From positions 2,046,001 to 2,110,000 of the forward strand of contig NZ_OX419519.1 in NCBI RefSeq assembly GCF_948472415.1: DNA of 64,000 nt, in the 5' to 3' direction. Below the pieces are notes generated by a model. That model did not search any database and was not told where the DNA came from. It was given only the letters and a program-made list of their open reading frames with translations. Shown one piece after another: positions 47,265 to 59,544 of this stretch (position 1 is its first letter; every line of letters begins with the position of its first letter). A program made the translations under genes and the position numbers. The DNA comes from Kitasatospora fiedleri. GTDB taxonomy: Bacteria; Actinomycetota; Actinomycetes; Streptomycetales; Streptomycetaceae.

Positions 47265-48203
47265 TCAGCTCTCCGCGGCGATGACGTCCAGCGCGTGCTG
47301 GAGGTCCTCGGGGTAGGCGGAGCCGAACTCGACCCAGCGCCCGTCCTCGGGGTGCTCGAAGCCGAGCGAGACGGCGTGCAGCCACTGCCGGGTCAGGCCC
47401 AGCCGCTTGGCCAGCGTCGGGTCCGCGCCGTAGGTGAGGTCGCCGACGCAGGGGTGGCGCAGCGCCGACATGTGCACCCGGATCTGGTGGGTGCGGCCGG
47501 TCTCCAGCTTGATGTCCAGCAGGGACGCGGCCCGGTACGCCTCGATCAGGTCGTAGTGCGTGACGGAGGGCTTGCCGTCCCGGGTGACGGCCCACTTCCA
47601 GTCGCTGCTGGGGTGCCGGCCGATCGGCGCGTCCACGGTGCCGGACAGCGGGTCGGGGTGGCCCTGGACCAGCGCGTTGTACTTCTTCTCGGTGACCCGG
47701 TCGTGGAACTGCCGCTTCAGGTCGGTGTAGGCCCGCTCGGACTTGGCGACCACCATGATCCCGGAGGTGCCGACGTCGAGGCGGTGCACGACGCCCTGCC
47801 GCTCGGCGGCGCCCGAGGTGGAGATCCGGTAGCCGGCCGCGGCCAGGCCGCCGATCACGGTCGGTCCGGTCCAGCCGGGGCTGGGGTGCGCGGCGACGCC
47901 GACCGGCTTGTCGATGACCACGACGTGGTCGTCGTCGTGGATGATCCGCATGCCCTCGACGGCCTCGGCGACGATCTGCACCGGCGCCGCGGGGGCCGGG
48001 ATCTCGACCTCCAGCCAGGACCCGGCGGTGACCCGGTCCGACTTCCCCGCGACCGCGCCGTCCAGCGTCACCTTGCCCTCGGCGGCGAGTTCGGCGGCCT
48101 TGGTGCGGGAGAACCCGAACATCCGGGCCAGGGCGGCGTCCAGCCGCTCGCCCTCCAGGCCGTCGGGTACGGGGAGGCTACGGGTCTGCGCTGCGATACT
48201 CAC
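47265..48203 (-). CDS. RluA family 23S rRNA/tRNA pseudouridine synthase
   Basis: This 312-residue enzyme converts uridine to pseudouridine in RNA. It has a N-terminal S4 RNA-binding domain ([31 protein letters not shown], about 17-47). The catalytic domain has the aspartate in [15 protein letters not shown] (about 148). Further motifs are [13 protein letters not shown] and RQWLHAVSL. The target site (RluD-like or other) cannot be determined. The GTG at 48203 follows a CATACT box by seven bases and has no ribosome-binding site, so it may be leaderless. It is divergent from the glutamate-synthase-like gene and coupled to the GNAT gene. Confidence 0.93.
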   Translation of the reverse strand: MSIAAQTRSLPVPDGLEGERLDAALARMFGFSRTKAAELAAEGKVTLDGAVAGKSDRVTAGSWLEVEIPAPAAPVQIVAEAVEGMRIIHDDDHVVVIDKPVGVAAHPSPGWTGPTVIGGLAAAGYRISTSGAAERQGVVHRLDVGTSGIMVVAKSERAYTDLKRQFHDRVTEKKYNALVQGHPDPLSGTVDAPIGRHPSSDWKWAVTRDGKPSVTHYDLIEAYRAASLLDIKLETGRTHQIRVHMSALRHPCVGDLTYGADPTLAKRLGLTRQWLHAVSLGFEHPEDGRWVEFGSAYPEDLQHALDVIAAES

Positions 48204-48210
48204 CCACCCG

Positions 48211-48216
48211 AGTATG
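48211..48216 (-). promoter_or_regulatory. possible leaderless -10 box for the RluA gene
   Basis: On the minus strand CATACT lies 7 nt before the GTG at 48203. This matches the spacing seen at hisD. Confidence 0.35.
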
Positions 48217-48362
48217 CCCGACCCGCACCTCCCCCCGACCCCACCGGGGCCCCCGCACCCCCTGGCCGCCGGCCGCTCCGGGACGCCTCCTAGCATCGCC
48301 CTGCACCACCACACGACGGCCCGGTCGACGGCGACGGGGCCGGACCCGAGGGGGGAACGCCC

Positions 48363-49877
48363 ATGAAGGCCCGCACCATCGGCACCGCCGCCGCGGCCGC
48401 GGTGGCCGCGCTCGCGGCCCGCGACCTGATGCAGAAGCGCCACGCGCTGCTGCGCAACTTCCCGGTGGCGGGGCACGCCCGCTACCTGCTGGAGCGGATC
48501 GGCCCGGAGCTGCGGCAGTACATCGTGACCTCCAACGAGGAGGAGCGCCCGTTCAGCCGCGACCAGCGCAGCTGGATCTACGCCTCCGCCAAGGAGGAGA
48601 ACAACTACTTCGGGTTCGGCACCGAGGTGGACGTCGCGCACGTCCAGGGCCACGCCTACCTGAAGCAGCGCACCTTCGCCGGCCCGCTGCCCGACGCCCA
48701 CGACCCGGACGCCCCGCTGCCCTCGGCCAAGGTGCTGGGCGGCCCGCGCGGGCGCGCCGGGGCGTTCCGCCCGACCAGCGTGGTGAACGTCTCCGCGATG
48801 AGCTTCGGCTCGCTCTCCGGCGCCGCGATCACCGCCCTGAACGAGGGCGCGGCGCAGGCCGGCGCGCTGCACAACACCGGCGAGGGCGGCCTGTCCCCCT
48901 ACCACCGCCGGGGCGGCGACCTGGTCCTGCAACTGGGCACCTCGTACTTCGGGTGCCGCGACGAGTACGGCCGCTTCGACCTCGGCCGGTTCAAGGAGGT
49001 GGTGGCGTCCGCCCCGGTCCGGGCGATCGAGATCAAGCTCTCCCAGGGCGCCAAGCCGGGCCTGGGCGGCATGCTGCCGGGCGCCAAGGTGACCCCGGAG
49101 ATCGCCGGGATACGCGGCATACCGGTCGGGAAGGACTGCGCCTCGCCGTCCCGGCACAGCGCGTTCGGCGACGCCGACTCGATGCTGGACTTCGTCGAGC
49201 TGCTGGCCGCCGAGACCGGCCTGCCGGTCGGGATCAAGAGCGCGGTCGGCGAGCTGGGCTTCTGGCAGGAGCTGGCCTCGATGATGGCGCGCGGCGACCG
49301 CGGCGTGGACTTCGTGACCGTCGACGGCGGCGAGGGCGGCACCGGCGCGGCGCCGCGGATCTTCGCCGACTCGGTGGCACTGCCGTTCCGGATGGGCTTC
49401 TCCCGGGTCTACGGCACCTTCGCCGAGCTGGGGCTGACCGACCGGCTGACCTTCATCGGCTCCGGCAAGCTCGGCCTGCCCGAGAACGCCGCGGTGGCCT
49501 TCGCGCTGGGCGCCGACCTGGTCAACGTGGCCCGCGAGGCGATGCTGTCGATCGGCTGCATCCAGGCCCAGAAGTGCCACACCGACCGGTGCCCGACCGG
49601 CATCGCCACCCAGAACCCGTGGCTGGCCCGCGGCGTCGACCCGGTCTCCAAGGCCGCCCGGGCCGCCGCCTACCTGCGCACCCTGCGCCGGGAGCTGACC
49701 AAGGTCTCCGCGGCGCTCGGCGTCGCCCACCCCTCGCTGATCACCCCGGACGACATCGAGGTGCTGAACGGCGACTACGAGGCCCGCACGCTGGGCGCGG
49801 TCTACGGCTACAAGGAGGGCTGGGGCCGGCTCGGCCCGGAGCTCGCCGCGGAGATCACCGCCCTGCTCACCGCCTGA
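48363..49877 (+). CDS. FMN-binding glutamate synthase-like protein
   Basis: This 504-residue protein is the FMN/iron-sulfur synthase domain of glutamate synthase without the amidotransferase part. It starts with a short hydrophobic stretch ([14 protein letters not shown]). It then shows [63 protein letters not shown], and the cluster cysteines in [22 protein letters not shown] (about 397-418). Such stand-alone proteins have been called FMN-binding glutamate synthase family; the true substrate is unknown. The ATG at 48363 has GGGGGGAA upstream. It is divergent from rluA. Confidence 0.9.
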   Translation: MKARTIGTAAAAAVAALAARDLMQKRHALLRNFPVAGHARYLLERIGPELRQYIVTSNEEERPFSRDQRSWIYASAKEENNYFGFGTEVDVAHVQGHAYLKQRTFAGPLPDAHDPDAPLPSAKVLGGPRGRAGAFRPTSVVNVSAMSFGSLSGAAITALNEGAAQAGALHNTGEGGLSPYHRRGGDLVLQLGTSYFGCRDEYGRFDLGRFKEVVASAPVRAIEIKLSQGAKPGLGGMLPGAKVTPEIAGIRGIPVGKDCASPSRHSAFGDADSMLDFVELLAAETGLPVGIKSAVGELGFWQELASMMARGDRGVDFVTVDGGEGGTGAAPRIFADSVALPFRMGFSRVYGTFAELGLTDRLTFIGSGKLGLPENAAVAFALGADLVNVAREAMLSIGCIQAQKCHTDRCPTGIATQNPWLARGVDPVSKAARAAAYLRTLRRELTKVSAALGVAHPSLITPDDIEVLNGDYEARTLGAVYGYKEGWGRLGPELAAEITALLTA

Positions 49878-49909
49878 CCGGCAACGCGCCGCCCGCGTCC
49901 CCCGGCGCG

Positions 49910-49995
49910 GCGGCACCGCGCCGCCCGCAGCCGCCCGCACCTCACCGCAGCAGCGGCACCGCGCCGCCCGCAGCCGCCCGCGTCTCACCGCAGCA
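49910..49995. repeat. 43-bp direct duplication at the end of the DUF3592 gene
   Basis: A 43-bp unit beginning GCGGCACCGCG at 49910 recurs from 49953 with two base differences. A shorter third match begins at 49996. Each unit ends in CTCACCGCAGCAG, which in the second copy is the stop codon region of the DUF3592 gene. The array therefore looks like a duplication of that gene's 3' end. Confidence 0.75.
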
Positions 49996-50854
49996 GCAGC
50001 ACCGCGCCGGCCCCGGCCGTCGCCGCCAGCAGCACGACGGCGATCACGTGCACCGCCGTGTCCCACCCCCAGGAGCGGCGGTCGGCCGCCGGGTCCAGGG
50101 TGAACTCGGCCGGGTCCGCGGGCGTGTGGTGCACCGTCACCGCGCGCCCGCGCGCCCCGGCCGGGTCCGCCAGGTGCGCGGTGCAGTGCGCGGTGACGGC
50201 GGTGCCGTCGCGGGTGGTGAAGGCCACCACCGGGGTGCGGGTGGTGAGGGTGGAGCCGTCGTCCGGGTCGATCCGGACGTCCCGGAACACCGCGACGATC
50301 CGGCCCGGCACCGCGTCCATCGCGGCCAGCCGCTCCCGCTTCCCGCGCCGGTCCCGGACCGCCCCCGGCAGGTGCCACAGGCCGGACAGCGCCCACGGCC
50401 CGGCGCCGCCGACCAGCGCCCACGGCCCCGCCCAGCGGACCGCGGCCAGCGCCACCAGGCCCGCGTAGGCCGCGAACAGCGCGGCGGCCGGCCCGGCCAG
50501 CCCCCGGACGGGCCGCTCCGGCGCGTCGGTGAACCGGAACTCCCGCGGCCGGCCCCGCGGGTGGCTGACCCCGATCTCCCGGCCCGCCCAGGCCGCGGTG
50601 ACGCTCTCGCCGCGCCCCTCGTCGTCCGTCACGGTGACCGGCCGCCCGCTGTCCGGGTCCGGGTAGTCGACCACCAGCGGGATGCCGCCAATCCGGGAGG
50701 CGCCGTGCCGCGGCTCGCCGACCTCCCTGATCCGCCCGGTCAACCGGACCGTCCGCTGCGCCTTCGTCACCCCGGCCAGCGACCTGGCCGCGCCGACCAG
50801 CGCCACCGCGCCCCACCCCGCGCACCACAGCAGCAGGAACCCGTCCCACCCCAT
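49985..50854 (-). CDS. DUF3592-like membrane protein
   Basis: This 289-residue protein begins with a membrane segment ([18 protein letters not shown]). A first DUF3592-like domain follows ([34 protein letters not shown]), then two more hydrophobic segments at about 114-152. A second copy of the same domain ([39 protein letters not shown]) and a C-terminal helix ([21 protein letters not shown]) end the protein. So the layout is an internal duplication. Function is unknown. I chose the ATG at 50854 because of the strong GGGAGGG before it, rather than an ATG at 50917. Confidence 0.72.
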   Translation of the reverse strand: MGWDGFLLLWCAGWGAVALVGAARSLAGVTKAQRTVRLTGRIREVGEPRHGASRIGGIPLVVDYPDPDSGRPVTVTDDEGRGESVTAAWAGREIGVSHPRGRPREFRFTDAPERPVRGLAGPAAALFAAYAGLVALAAVRWAGPWALVGGAGPWALSGLWHLPGAVRDRRGKRERLAAMDAVPGRIVAVFRDVRIDPDDGSTLTTRTPVVAFTTRDGTAVTAHCTAHLADPAGARGRAVTVHHTPADPAEFTLDPAADRRSWGWDTAVHVIAVVLLAATAGAGAVLLLR

Positions 50855-50921
50855 GCGTCCCTCCCCGGCCGCCGTCCCGTCCCGGAGCACTCTGCCCGAT
50901 CGGACGGCCGCGGACACGGCG

Positions 50922-50952
50922 GTGCCCGCCGGACCGGGGGTCCGACGGGCAC
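50922..50952 (-). terminator. terminator after lspA
   Basis: A 14-bp stem with one mismatch (GTGCCCGCCGGACC with GGTCCGACGGGCAC) and a 3-nt loop lies just beyond the lspA stop. Confidence 0.7.
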
Positions 50953-50973
50953 ACGGGCTCGGTTCTCGCGGGC

Positions 50974-51741
50974 TCAGCCCTCGTGGTCCGGCTCGGCGGC
51001 CGGTTCCGGCTTCGCCGCCCCGGCGCGCGGGGCGCCGTGCACGCTGCCGTCCGGGTTGGAGCCGCGGAAGGAGAGCAGCACGACCAGGATGCCGCCGCAG
51101 ACGATCGCCGAGTCGGCCAGGTTGAAGACCGCGAAGTGCTGGACCGAGATGAAGTCGACCACGTGCCCGCGGAACACCGCCGGGGAGCGGAACAGCCGGT
51201 CGGTGAGGTTGCCGAGCGCGCCGCCGAGCAGCAGGCCGAGGGCGATCGCCCAGGGCAGGCTGTACAGGCGGCGGGCGATCCGCCAGATCACCACGATGAC
51301 GCCAGCGGCGATCGCGGTGAACAGCACCGTCATCGCCTGGCCCATGCCGAACGCGGCGCCGCCGTTGCGGATCACCTGGAAGGTCATCCAGTCGCCGATC
51401 ACCTTGATCGGCTCGCTGCGGCCCTCCAGCTTGGAGACCACCAGCAGTTTGGAGCCGAGGTCGATCAGGTAGGCCAGCACCGCGACGGCCAGCAGCAGGC
51501 CGATCCGGCGGCGGCGGACCACCGCCCGGGTGCCCTCGGCGGCGGTCGCACCGGCGACCGGCGCGGCCGGTTCGGGCTCCGCGGGGGTCACCGGCTCGCC
51601 CGCCCCGGTGGGCCGGGCGAGGGGGACGGCGTCGTCCTGGGTCTGGTGGGAACCTGGCGTGCTGATGATCCGCTCCGCTGCCGTGTGGAATGCCGGGTGG
51701 AATGCCGGTCGACGTACTTGGGGACGAGGGTACGGCACCAC
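50974..51741 (-). CDS. lspA: lipoprotein signal peptidase (signal peptidase II)
   Basis: LspA removes signal peptides from prolipoproteins in the membrane. Four membrane segments follow a long hydrophilic N-terminus. The active-site aspartates lie in [12 protein letters not shown] (about 189) and [13 protein letters not shown] (about 213). Conserved [12 protein letters not shown] and GHVVDFISV are present. The last 40 residues are a charged/proline tail. The start is uncertain: homology-like sequence (AERIISTPG) begins about 22 codons after the GTG at 51741, but no start codon lies nearer, so I kept the GTG. The gene lies between the DUF3592 gene and the DksA-type gene, as in relatives. Confidence 0.9.
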   Translation of the reverse strand: MVPYPRPQVRRPAFHPAFHTAAERIISTPGSHQTQDDAVPLARPTGAGEPVTPAEPEPAAPVAGATAAEGTRAVVRRRRIGLLLAVAVLAYLIDLGSKLLVVSKLEGRSEPIKVIGDWMTFQVIRNGGAAFGMGQAMTVLFTAIAAGVIVVIWRIARRLYSLPWAIALGLLLGGALGNLTDRLFRSPAVFRGHVVDFISVQHFAVFNLADSAIVCGGILVVLLSFRGSNPDGSVHGAPRAGAAKPEPAAEPDHEG

Positions 51742-51805
51742 CCGCCCCGTTGGCCGCCGCGGCCGGGATTGTCCGGTCCGCGGGCCGGTCGACCGGCAGC
51801 GGCGG

Positions 51806-52383
51806 TCAGCGGCGTTCCTGCTTGGCCTTGCAGCTGACGCAGAGCGTGGCGCGCGGGAAGGCCTGCAGCCGGGCCTTGCCGACCGGCTGGCCGCAGGACT
51901 CGCACAGGCCGAAGCCGGTGCCCTCCAGGCGGGCCAGGGCGCGCTCGGTCTGGGCGAGGCTGTCGCGGGCGTTGTTGGCGAGCGAGAGCTCGCTCTCCCG
52001 GTTGATGTTCTTGGTGCCGGCGTCGACCTGGTCGTCGCCCGCGCCGTCGTTGGAGTCCCGCATCAGGCCGGCGATGGCGGCCTCGGAGGCCTCGATCTCG
52101 GCGCGCAGCCGGACGATGTCGGCGGCCAGCTCGTCGTGCAGCTCGGCGACCTCCTCGGCCGTCCACGGGTCCTCCCCGGGGCGGACCGGCAGCTCGGCCG
52201 GGTCGACCGACTCGGCGCCGCCGCGGGCCCCGTGCCCGCCGGCACGTGGGTGCGGCCGGTCGCCTCGGTGTGTCCGGTGGTGCCGGTCTTTCGCCGCGCA
52301 GTAGTCACGGTCCCCTCCCCTGGGTCGCCCGCCACGGCCTCGCGCGACCCCTTGGTCACGGTTCCTGTCGCCTTCTCAGCCAT
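51806..52383 (-). CDS. TraR/DksA-type zinc-finger protein, apparent frameshift
   Basis: The C-terminal half, in one frame, has the DksA-like helical hairpin ending in a zinc finger: [27 protein letters not shown] (four cysteines) and KQERR at the end. It also shows the preceding [14 protein letters not shown] and [19 protein letters not shown]. The start and Thr/Gly/Lys-rich N-terminus lie in another frame: ATG at 52383, with GAGG upstream, reads [15 protein letters not shown]. One missing base in the CCCC run at about 52228-52231 would join them. DksA-type proteins bind RNA polymerase. The N-terminal frame is less certain, since it is low-complexity; a GTG at about 52311 with strong GGGGAGGGG is an alternative start. 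Confidence 0.75.
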
Positions 52384-52617
52384 GGCTTTCGACCTCATTC
52401 ACGAATGATCAGAAGCGTCGGTTCCCGACGATCTTGCCGGTCCCGGAACGATAAACCCCATCGAATCAGCCCACAACGGGACATACCGAAGCGCCTCACC
52501 GATCCCACCCGCGCAGCCCCCGTCGGGTCCGCGCTGCACAGGTTGTGCCCAGATCGCCCCCGCCTAACCACCCGGCACCCCGGCTCACGGATGCGCAAAG
52601 CCGCTTGCGGGGGCCGA

Positions 52618-52623
52618 TACACT
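52618..52623 (+). promoter_or_regulatory. putative -10 box of the ileS leader
   Basis: TACACT lies about 15 nt before the start of the T-box leader, so transcription would begin near 52630. The -35 region is not convincing. Confidence 0.45.
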
Positions 52624-52629
52624 GGGCCG

Positions 52630-52882
52630 TGCAAGGCGCAGATGGGACGAGTACCGACGTACGCAGCCAGGAGCGACCCGGGGGCGGTGTGAGCCCGGGG
52701 GTGTGCGCGGCGGGAAGATCACCCCGGAGCCGCCGGAAGAACGGCCCGCCACGGGCCCAGTAGAACCGGCCGCAAACCCAAAGAGAGGGCCGCAGCGCGC
52801 GCGGTCAAGGAGGGTGGTACCGCGGGGCGGCTCGCCGCCTCGTCCCTCCGTCGGAGCCAGTCCACGCATCCGCCGGAGGTAG
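52630..52882 (+). promoter_or_regulatory. T-box riboswitch controlling ileS
   Basis: The leader contains the invariant T-box motif at 52811-52825 (AGGGTGGTACCGCGG), followed by the small hairpin GGCGGCTCGCCGCC and the run CCCTCC. A candidate specifier codon ATC at 52718-52720 (isoleucine) lies in GGGAAGATCACC. Uncharged tRNA-Ile would pair with the specifier and with the T-box bulge. No transcription terminator is visible, and CCCTCC (52844-52849) can pair with either GGAGGG before the T-box or the ileS Shine-Dalgarno GGAGG. I infer translational control, as described for actinobacterial ileS leaders. Confidence 0.85.
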
Positions 52883-52890
52883 ACGCCCCC

Positions 52891-56022
<3,132 letters not shown>

Positions 56023-56046
56023 CCTCCCGGTCCCCGCGCCCCGAGC

Positions 56047-56091
56047 GGGGCCGCGAGGAGGCGGCGGACCACCCGCCCTCCTCGCGGCCCC
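56047..56091 (+). terminator. terminator of ileS
   Basis: A perfect 15-bp stem (GGGGCCGCGAGGAGG and its complement) with a 15-nt loop lies 25 bp after the ileS stop. Confidence 0.8.
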
Positions 56092-56135
56092 GCCGCCGTT
56101 CCCCCTCCGCCGCCCGCCCTTCCCCGCACACGGCG

Positions 56136-56172
56136 AAGGGCGCCCCCGGCCGCGATGGCCAAGGGCGCCCTT
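56136..56172 (-). terminator. terminator of divIVA
   Basis: AAGGGCGCCC at 56136-56145 pairs with GGGCGCCCTT at 56163-56172 (10 bp, loop 17 nt), 23 bp beyond the divIVA stop. Confidence 0.6.
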
Positions 56173-56194
56173 TCGGTCGCGCGTTCCGGAACCG

Positions 56195-57529
56195 CTAGTT
56201 GTCGCCGTCCTCGTCGATCAGGAAGCCCCGCATCGGAGCGGGCGCCTGCTGCATCGGCTGCGGGGGCTGCGGCCGCACGGCCGCCATCGGCTGGGTCATG
56301 CCCGCCGGCGCCATCGCCCCGTTGCTGCCCGCCGAGGAGCCGCCGAAGGACGGGGCACCGGAGGAGCTGCCGAAGGAGGAGCCGCCGAAGGACTGGTTCC
56401 CGCCGAAGGACGGGCTGGAGCCGAAGGACGGCGCCGGGGAGGACATCGCGCTGGCACCGGCGGGAGCCATCGACGACGCGGCCGGCGGCAGCGACGCGGT
56501 GGCGGGGATGCGCGGCGGGGCGAGCGAGTCGTCCGCCTGCGACTCCAGCTGGCGCAGCTGGGTCTCCAGGTAGGACTTCAGCCGCGTGCGGTACTCGCGC
56601 TCGAAGGCGCGCAGGTCCTCGACCTTGCGCTCCAGGGTGGCGCGGGCGGACTCCAGCGAGCCCATCGCGACGCGGTGCTTCTCCTGGGCGTCCCGCTCCA
56701 GGGCGTCGGCCTTGGCGCGGGCGTCCCGCTCCAGGCCCTCGGCGCGGCTGCGGGCCTCGCCGACGATCTTGTTGGCCTCGGAGCGGGCCTCGGAGATGGC
56801 CTGGTCCGCGGTCTGCTGGGCGAGCGCCAGCACCCGGGCCGCACTGTCGCCGCCGGGGTTCTGCTGCTGCTGCATCGGGTTGCCCATCGGGCCGCCCATC
56901 GGCTGCAGTTGGCCGCCCATGGGCTGGAGCTGCTGCCCGCCCATGCCCTGGCCCATCTGCTGCTGCATCGGGTTGCCCATCGGCTGCAGCATCTGGCCGC
57001 CCATCGGCTGGACCAACTGCTGCTGGCCGCCCATGGTCTGGCCCATCTGCTGCTGCATCGGGTTGCCCATCGGGCCGCCCATGCCCTGCTGCGGGCCGGC
57101 GGGCAGCTGCGGGGCGCCGGAGGGCAGGCCGAGCGGCTGGTTGCCCATACCCTGCTGGTTGCCCATGCCCTGCTGGTTCCCCATACCCTGCTGGTTCCCC
57201 ATACCCTGCTGGGGGCCGCCGAGCTGCTGCGGACCGGGGCCCTGCTGGCCGGGCACCGGCGGGCCGGATATGGCGGCGGGGACGGGCGCGCCGGGGCGGC
57301 CGCCGTCCTGCGGGGCCTGCTGCTCCTTGCGCATGTTGGCCTGGTTCTGCGCGGCGGCACGCGTGGCGGCGGCCAACTTGGCGCGCAGGTCCTCGTTCTC
57401 GCGCAGCAGGCGGGTCAGCTCGGCTTCGACCTCGTCGAGGAAGGCATCGACCTCGTCCTCGTCATAGCCTTCGCGCAGCCGGACGGTCGTGAACTGCTTG
57501 TTCCGAACGTCCTCGGGGGTCAATGGCAT
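56195..57529 (-). CDS. divIVA: DivIVA cell-pole growth scaffold
   Basis: DivIVA gathers at hyphal tips and directs polar growth and branching. The 444-residue protein has the membrane-curvature-binding N-terminus (LTPEDVRNKQFTTVRLREGYDEDEVDAFLDEVE, about 3-35). A first coiled coil is followed by a glutamine/glycine/methionine-rich insertion at about residues 95-225, with GMGNQQ and PMGG repeats. A second coiled coil comes next (DQAISEARSEANKIVGEARSRAEGLERDARAKADALERD), and a Ser/Gly/Phe tail ends FLIDEDGDN. The ATG at 57529 gives the conserved N-terminus. The same long insertion between coils is known in streptomycete DivIVA. Confidence 0.95.
   Translation of the reverse strand: MPLTPEDVRNKQFTTVRLREGYDEDEVDAFLDEVEAELTRLLRENEDLRAKLAAATRAAAQNQANMRKEQQAPQDGGRPGAPVPAAISGPPVPGQQGPGPQQLGGPQQGMGNQQGMGNQQGMGNQQGMGNQPLGLPSGAPQLPAGPQQGMGGPMGNPMQQQMGQTMGGQQQLVQPMGGQMLQPMGNPMQQQMGQGMGGQQLQPMGGQLQPMGGPMGNPMQQQQNPGGDSAARVLALAQQTADQAISEARSEANKIVGEARSRAEGLERDARAKADALERDAQEKHRVAMGSLESARATLERKVEDLRAFEREYRTRLKSYLETQLRQLESQADDSLAPPRIPATASLPPAASSMAPAGASAMSSPAPSFGSSPSFGGNQSFGGSSFGSSSGAPSFGGSSAGSNGAMAPAGMTQPMAAVRPQPPQPMQQAPAPMRGFLIDEDGDN
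57137..57211 (-). repeat. 18-bp tandem repeat in divIVA encoding GMGNQQ
   Basis: An 18-bp unit starting CTGGTTGCCCAT on the plus strand occurs about four times with few differences. It encodes (GMGNQQ)4 in the low-complexity insertion between the two coiled coils. It is likely to vary in copy number. Confidence 0.85.
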
Positions 57530-57575
57530 CTCTTCACCTCAACGTGATCGTCGGACCGGCATCCTGTCGCATCGT

Positions 57576-57866
57576 TCAGAACGACAGGCGCTGCACGAGC
57601 GAGATCAGGACATACACAATGATCATCAGTACGAAGAAGGACAGGTCGAGCGCCACGCCCCCGAGACGCAACGGCGGAATGAAACGCCGAAGAAGCTTGA
57701 GTGGCGGATCGGTGACAGTGTACGTGGCCTCCAGCACCACGACCATGGGCTTCCCGGGACGCCATGAACGGGCGAACTGGAACACCCAGTCCATGACGAG
57801 TCGGAAGAGCAGGATCAGCAGGAACACGGTCAGCACCCAGTAGAGCACCGAACCGAAGATCCCCAT
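57576..57866 (-). CDS. YggT family membrane protein
   Basis: This 96-residue protein has two membrane segments (VLYWVLTVFLLILLFRLVMDWVF, about 7-29, and LDLSFFVLMIIVYVLISLV, about 73-91). Between them is the family motif TDPPLKLLRRFIPPLRLGGVALD. YggT proteins are usual beside sepF and divIVA in Gram-positive bacteria. Function is unknown, perhaps linked to the division membrane. The start is ATG 57866, with GGGAGAG a few bases upstream. It lies between sepF and divIVA on the same strand and is probably transcribed with them. Confidence 0.94.
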   Translation of the reverse strand: MGIFGSVLYWVLTVFLLILLFRLVMDWVFQFARSWRPGKPMVVVLEATYTVTDPPLKLLRRFIPPLRLGGVALDLSFFVLMIIVYVLISLVQRLSF

Positions 57867-57942
57867 CGCTTCTCCCTCTCCCTGGCCGACGTACCGTCAG
57901 TGACGCTCTGTCAACAGACCCACACGTGTGGTCGTGGTCGGG

Positions 57943-58560
57943 TCAGCTCTGGTTGAAGAACCCACCCTCGGCGATCCGAGCCTTGTCCTCCGCCGTTACA
58001 TCGACGTTAGCAGGCGACAGCAGGAACACCTTCTGTGTCACGCGCTCGATACTGCCGTGCAGACCGAAGACGAGTCCAGCGGCGAAGTCTACGAGCCGCT
58101 TGGCGTCCGTGTCGTCCATCTCGGTCAAATTCATGATCACGGGGGTGCCGCCGCGGAACTGTTCCCCGATGGTACGGGCCTCGTTGTAGGTCCTCGGGTG
58201 CAGCGTGGTGATGCGGTACGGCTCTCGTTCGTTGACGACCTTGGGCATGATCACCGGGGCGCTCTTCTCCAGGTTGCGGTGACGCTCGGATGTGATGGAC
58301 GACACGGGTGCCATCCGCGGCTGCTCCTGCCGGATCGGGACCGCGGCGGGCACCGGCTGGGGCGCGATGTGCGCCACGGGCGCCGGCTGCGGGACGGGTG
58401 CGGCGGGGGCGGGGGCGGCCCGGAGGTCCTCGGTCCGACCGGTCCGGATCGGCTCCGGGTCCGCGTCGTAGTCGTCGTCGGGGTCGTACCCCTGGCTGTC
58501 GTAGGTCTCGTCCTCGACCAGACCGAGATAGACCGCCATCTTGCGCATCGCGCCGGCCAT
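57943..58560 (-). CDS. sepF: cell division protein SepF
   Basis: SepF binds FtsZ and the membrane and helps form the Z ring. The 205-residue protein begins with the amphipathic membrane helix [18 protein letters not shown] variable Pro/Ala/Asp linker follows, and the SepF core starts near residue 118 ([44 protein letters not shown], then [29 protein letters not shown]). The ATG at 58560 has GGAGGA upstream. I rejected an ATG at 58617, whose added 19 residues are not family-like. The 195 bp upstream are A/T-rich and probably carry the promoter. Confidence 0.95.
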   Translation of the reverse strand: MAGAMRKMAVYLGLVEDETYDSQGYDPDDDYDADPEPIRTGRTEDLRAAPAPAAPVPQPAPVAHIAPQPVPAAVPIRQEQPRMAPVSSITSERHRNLEKSAPVIMPKVVNEREPYRITTLHPRTYNEARTIGEQFRGGTPVIMNLTEMDDTDAKRLVDFAAGLVFGLHGSIERVTQKVFLLSPANVDVTAEDKARIAEGGFFNQS

Positions 58561-58687
58561 GCTGCTGTCTCCTCCGCTCATGCGCCCACCGTGTCGCCCT
58601 GCGGATGCCGCGGTCATCTACGACCGGTCAGGGCCGACGGTCCGTCAGACCGCGGAGGTACGCTCGGAATGCGATCCACGGTTTACC

Positions 58688-58736
58688 AGCAGACTGATCA
58701 TCTGCTAGGTTCTGTCCTATTTTGTCCTGCAGTCTG
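58688..58736. promoter_or_regulatory. inverted repeats in the A/T-rich region upstream of sepF
   Basis: AGCAGA/TCTGCT (58688-58693 and 58701-58706) and CAGACTG/CAGTCTG (58690-58696 and 58730-58736) overlap in an A/T-rich stretch upstream of sepF and downstream of yggS. They may be an operator or a weak terminator. Confidence 0.35.
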
Positions 58737-58755
58737 ATCTACTTACTCGGTGACG

Positions 58756-59544
58756 TTACCCGAGCGGTGACCGCACTCCGAGCACCGCCGTACCGACGCG
58801 TACGTGTGTCGCTCCGGCGGCGATCGCCTGCTCCAAGTCCCCGCTCATCCCTGCCGAGACCATGGTTGCAGCCGGATGGGCCGCGCGTACGTCGCTTGCG
58901 ATTTCCGCCAGCCGCGCGAAGGCGCGCGCCGGGTCGCCCGCCAGCGGGCCGGCCAGCGGTGCGACCGTCATCACACCGTCCAGCCGCAGGCCGGGCGTGT
59001 CGGCGATCCGGTCCGCCAGCGCGCGCACCTCGGCGGGGGCGACGCCCGCGCGGTGCTCGCCCTCCCCCGCCTCCTTCTCCAGGGCGACCTGCACCAGGCA
59101 GCCCAGCGGCGGCCGTTCGGCGGCGCGGACGGCGGCGGCCAGCGAGTCGACCAGGCGGTCGCGGTCCACCGAGTGCACGAGGTCGCTGTAGCGGACCACC
59201 GAGCGGGCCTTGTTGGTCTGGAGCTGGCCGACGAAGTGCCAGGTCAGCGGGAGCTGCACGCAGCGCTCGGCCTTGGGGGCGGCGTCCTGGTCGCGGTTCT
59301 CGGCGACGTCGGTGACGCCGAGGCCGGCCAGCAGCGCGGTGTCCTCGGCGGGGTAGGTCTTGGTCACCACGATCAGGGTGACCTCCGCGCGCCGGCGGCC
59401 GGCCGCCGCGCAGGCGTCGGCGATCCGGCGCTCGACCACGTCGAGGTTGGCGCCGAGCTGCTCGTAGCGGACGCGCTGACCCTCGGTCAGCGCGTCGGCG
59501 AACTCGGCGCGGCCCGGGAACGGGCCGTAGATGTCGTTCGTCAT
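58756..59544 (-). CDS. YggS family PLP-binding protein
   Basis: This 262-residue protein is a PLP-binding, alanine-racemase-fold protein of the YggS/PLPBP family, which maintains vitamin B6 and amino-acid balance. It carries the lysine in LIVVTKTYPAED (about 62), DVAENRDQDAAPKAE, LTWHFVGQLQTNKARSV and the C-terminal SAGMSGDLEQAIAAGATHVRVGTAVLG. The ATG at 59544 overlaps the pgeF stop by four bases (ATGA), so the two are translated together. This is the usual gene order between ftsZ and sepF. Confidence 0.95.
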   Translation of the reverse strand: MTNDIYGPFPGRAEFADALTEGQRVRYEQLGANLDVVERRIADACAAAGRRRAEVTLIVVTKTYPAEDTALLAGLGVTDVAENRDQDAAPKAERCVQLPLTWHFVGQLQTNKARSVVRYSDLVHSVDRDRLVDSLAAAVRAAERPPLGCLVQVALEKEAGEGEHRAGVAPAEVRALADRIADTPGLRLDGVMTVAPLAGPLAGDPARAFARLAEIASDVRAAHPAATMVSAGMSGDLEQAIAAGATHVRVGTAVLGVRSPLG

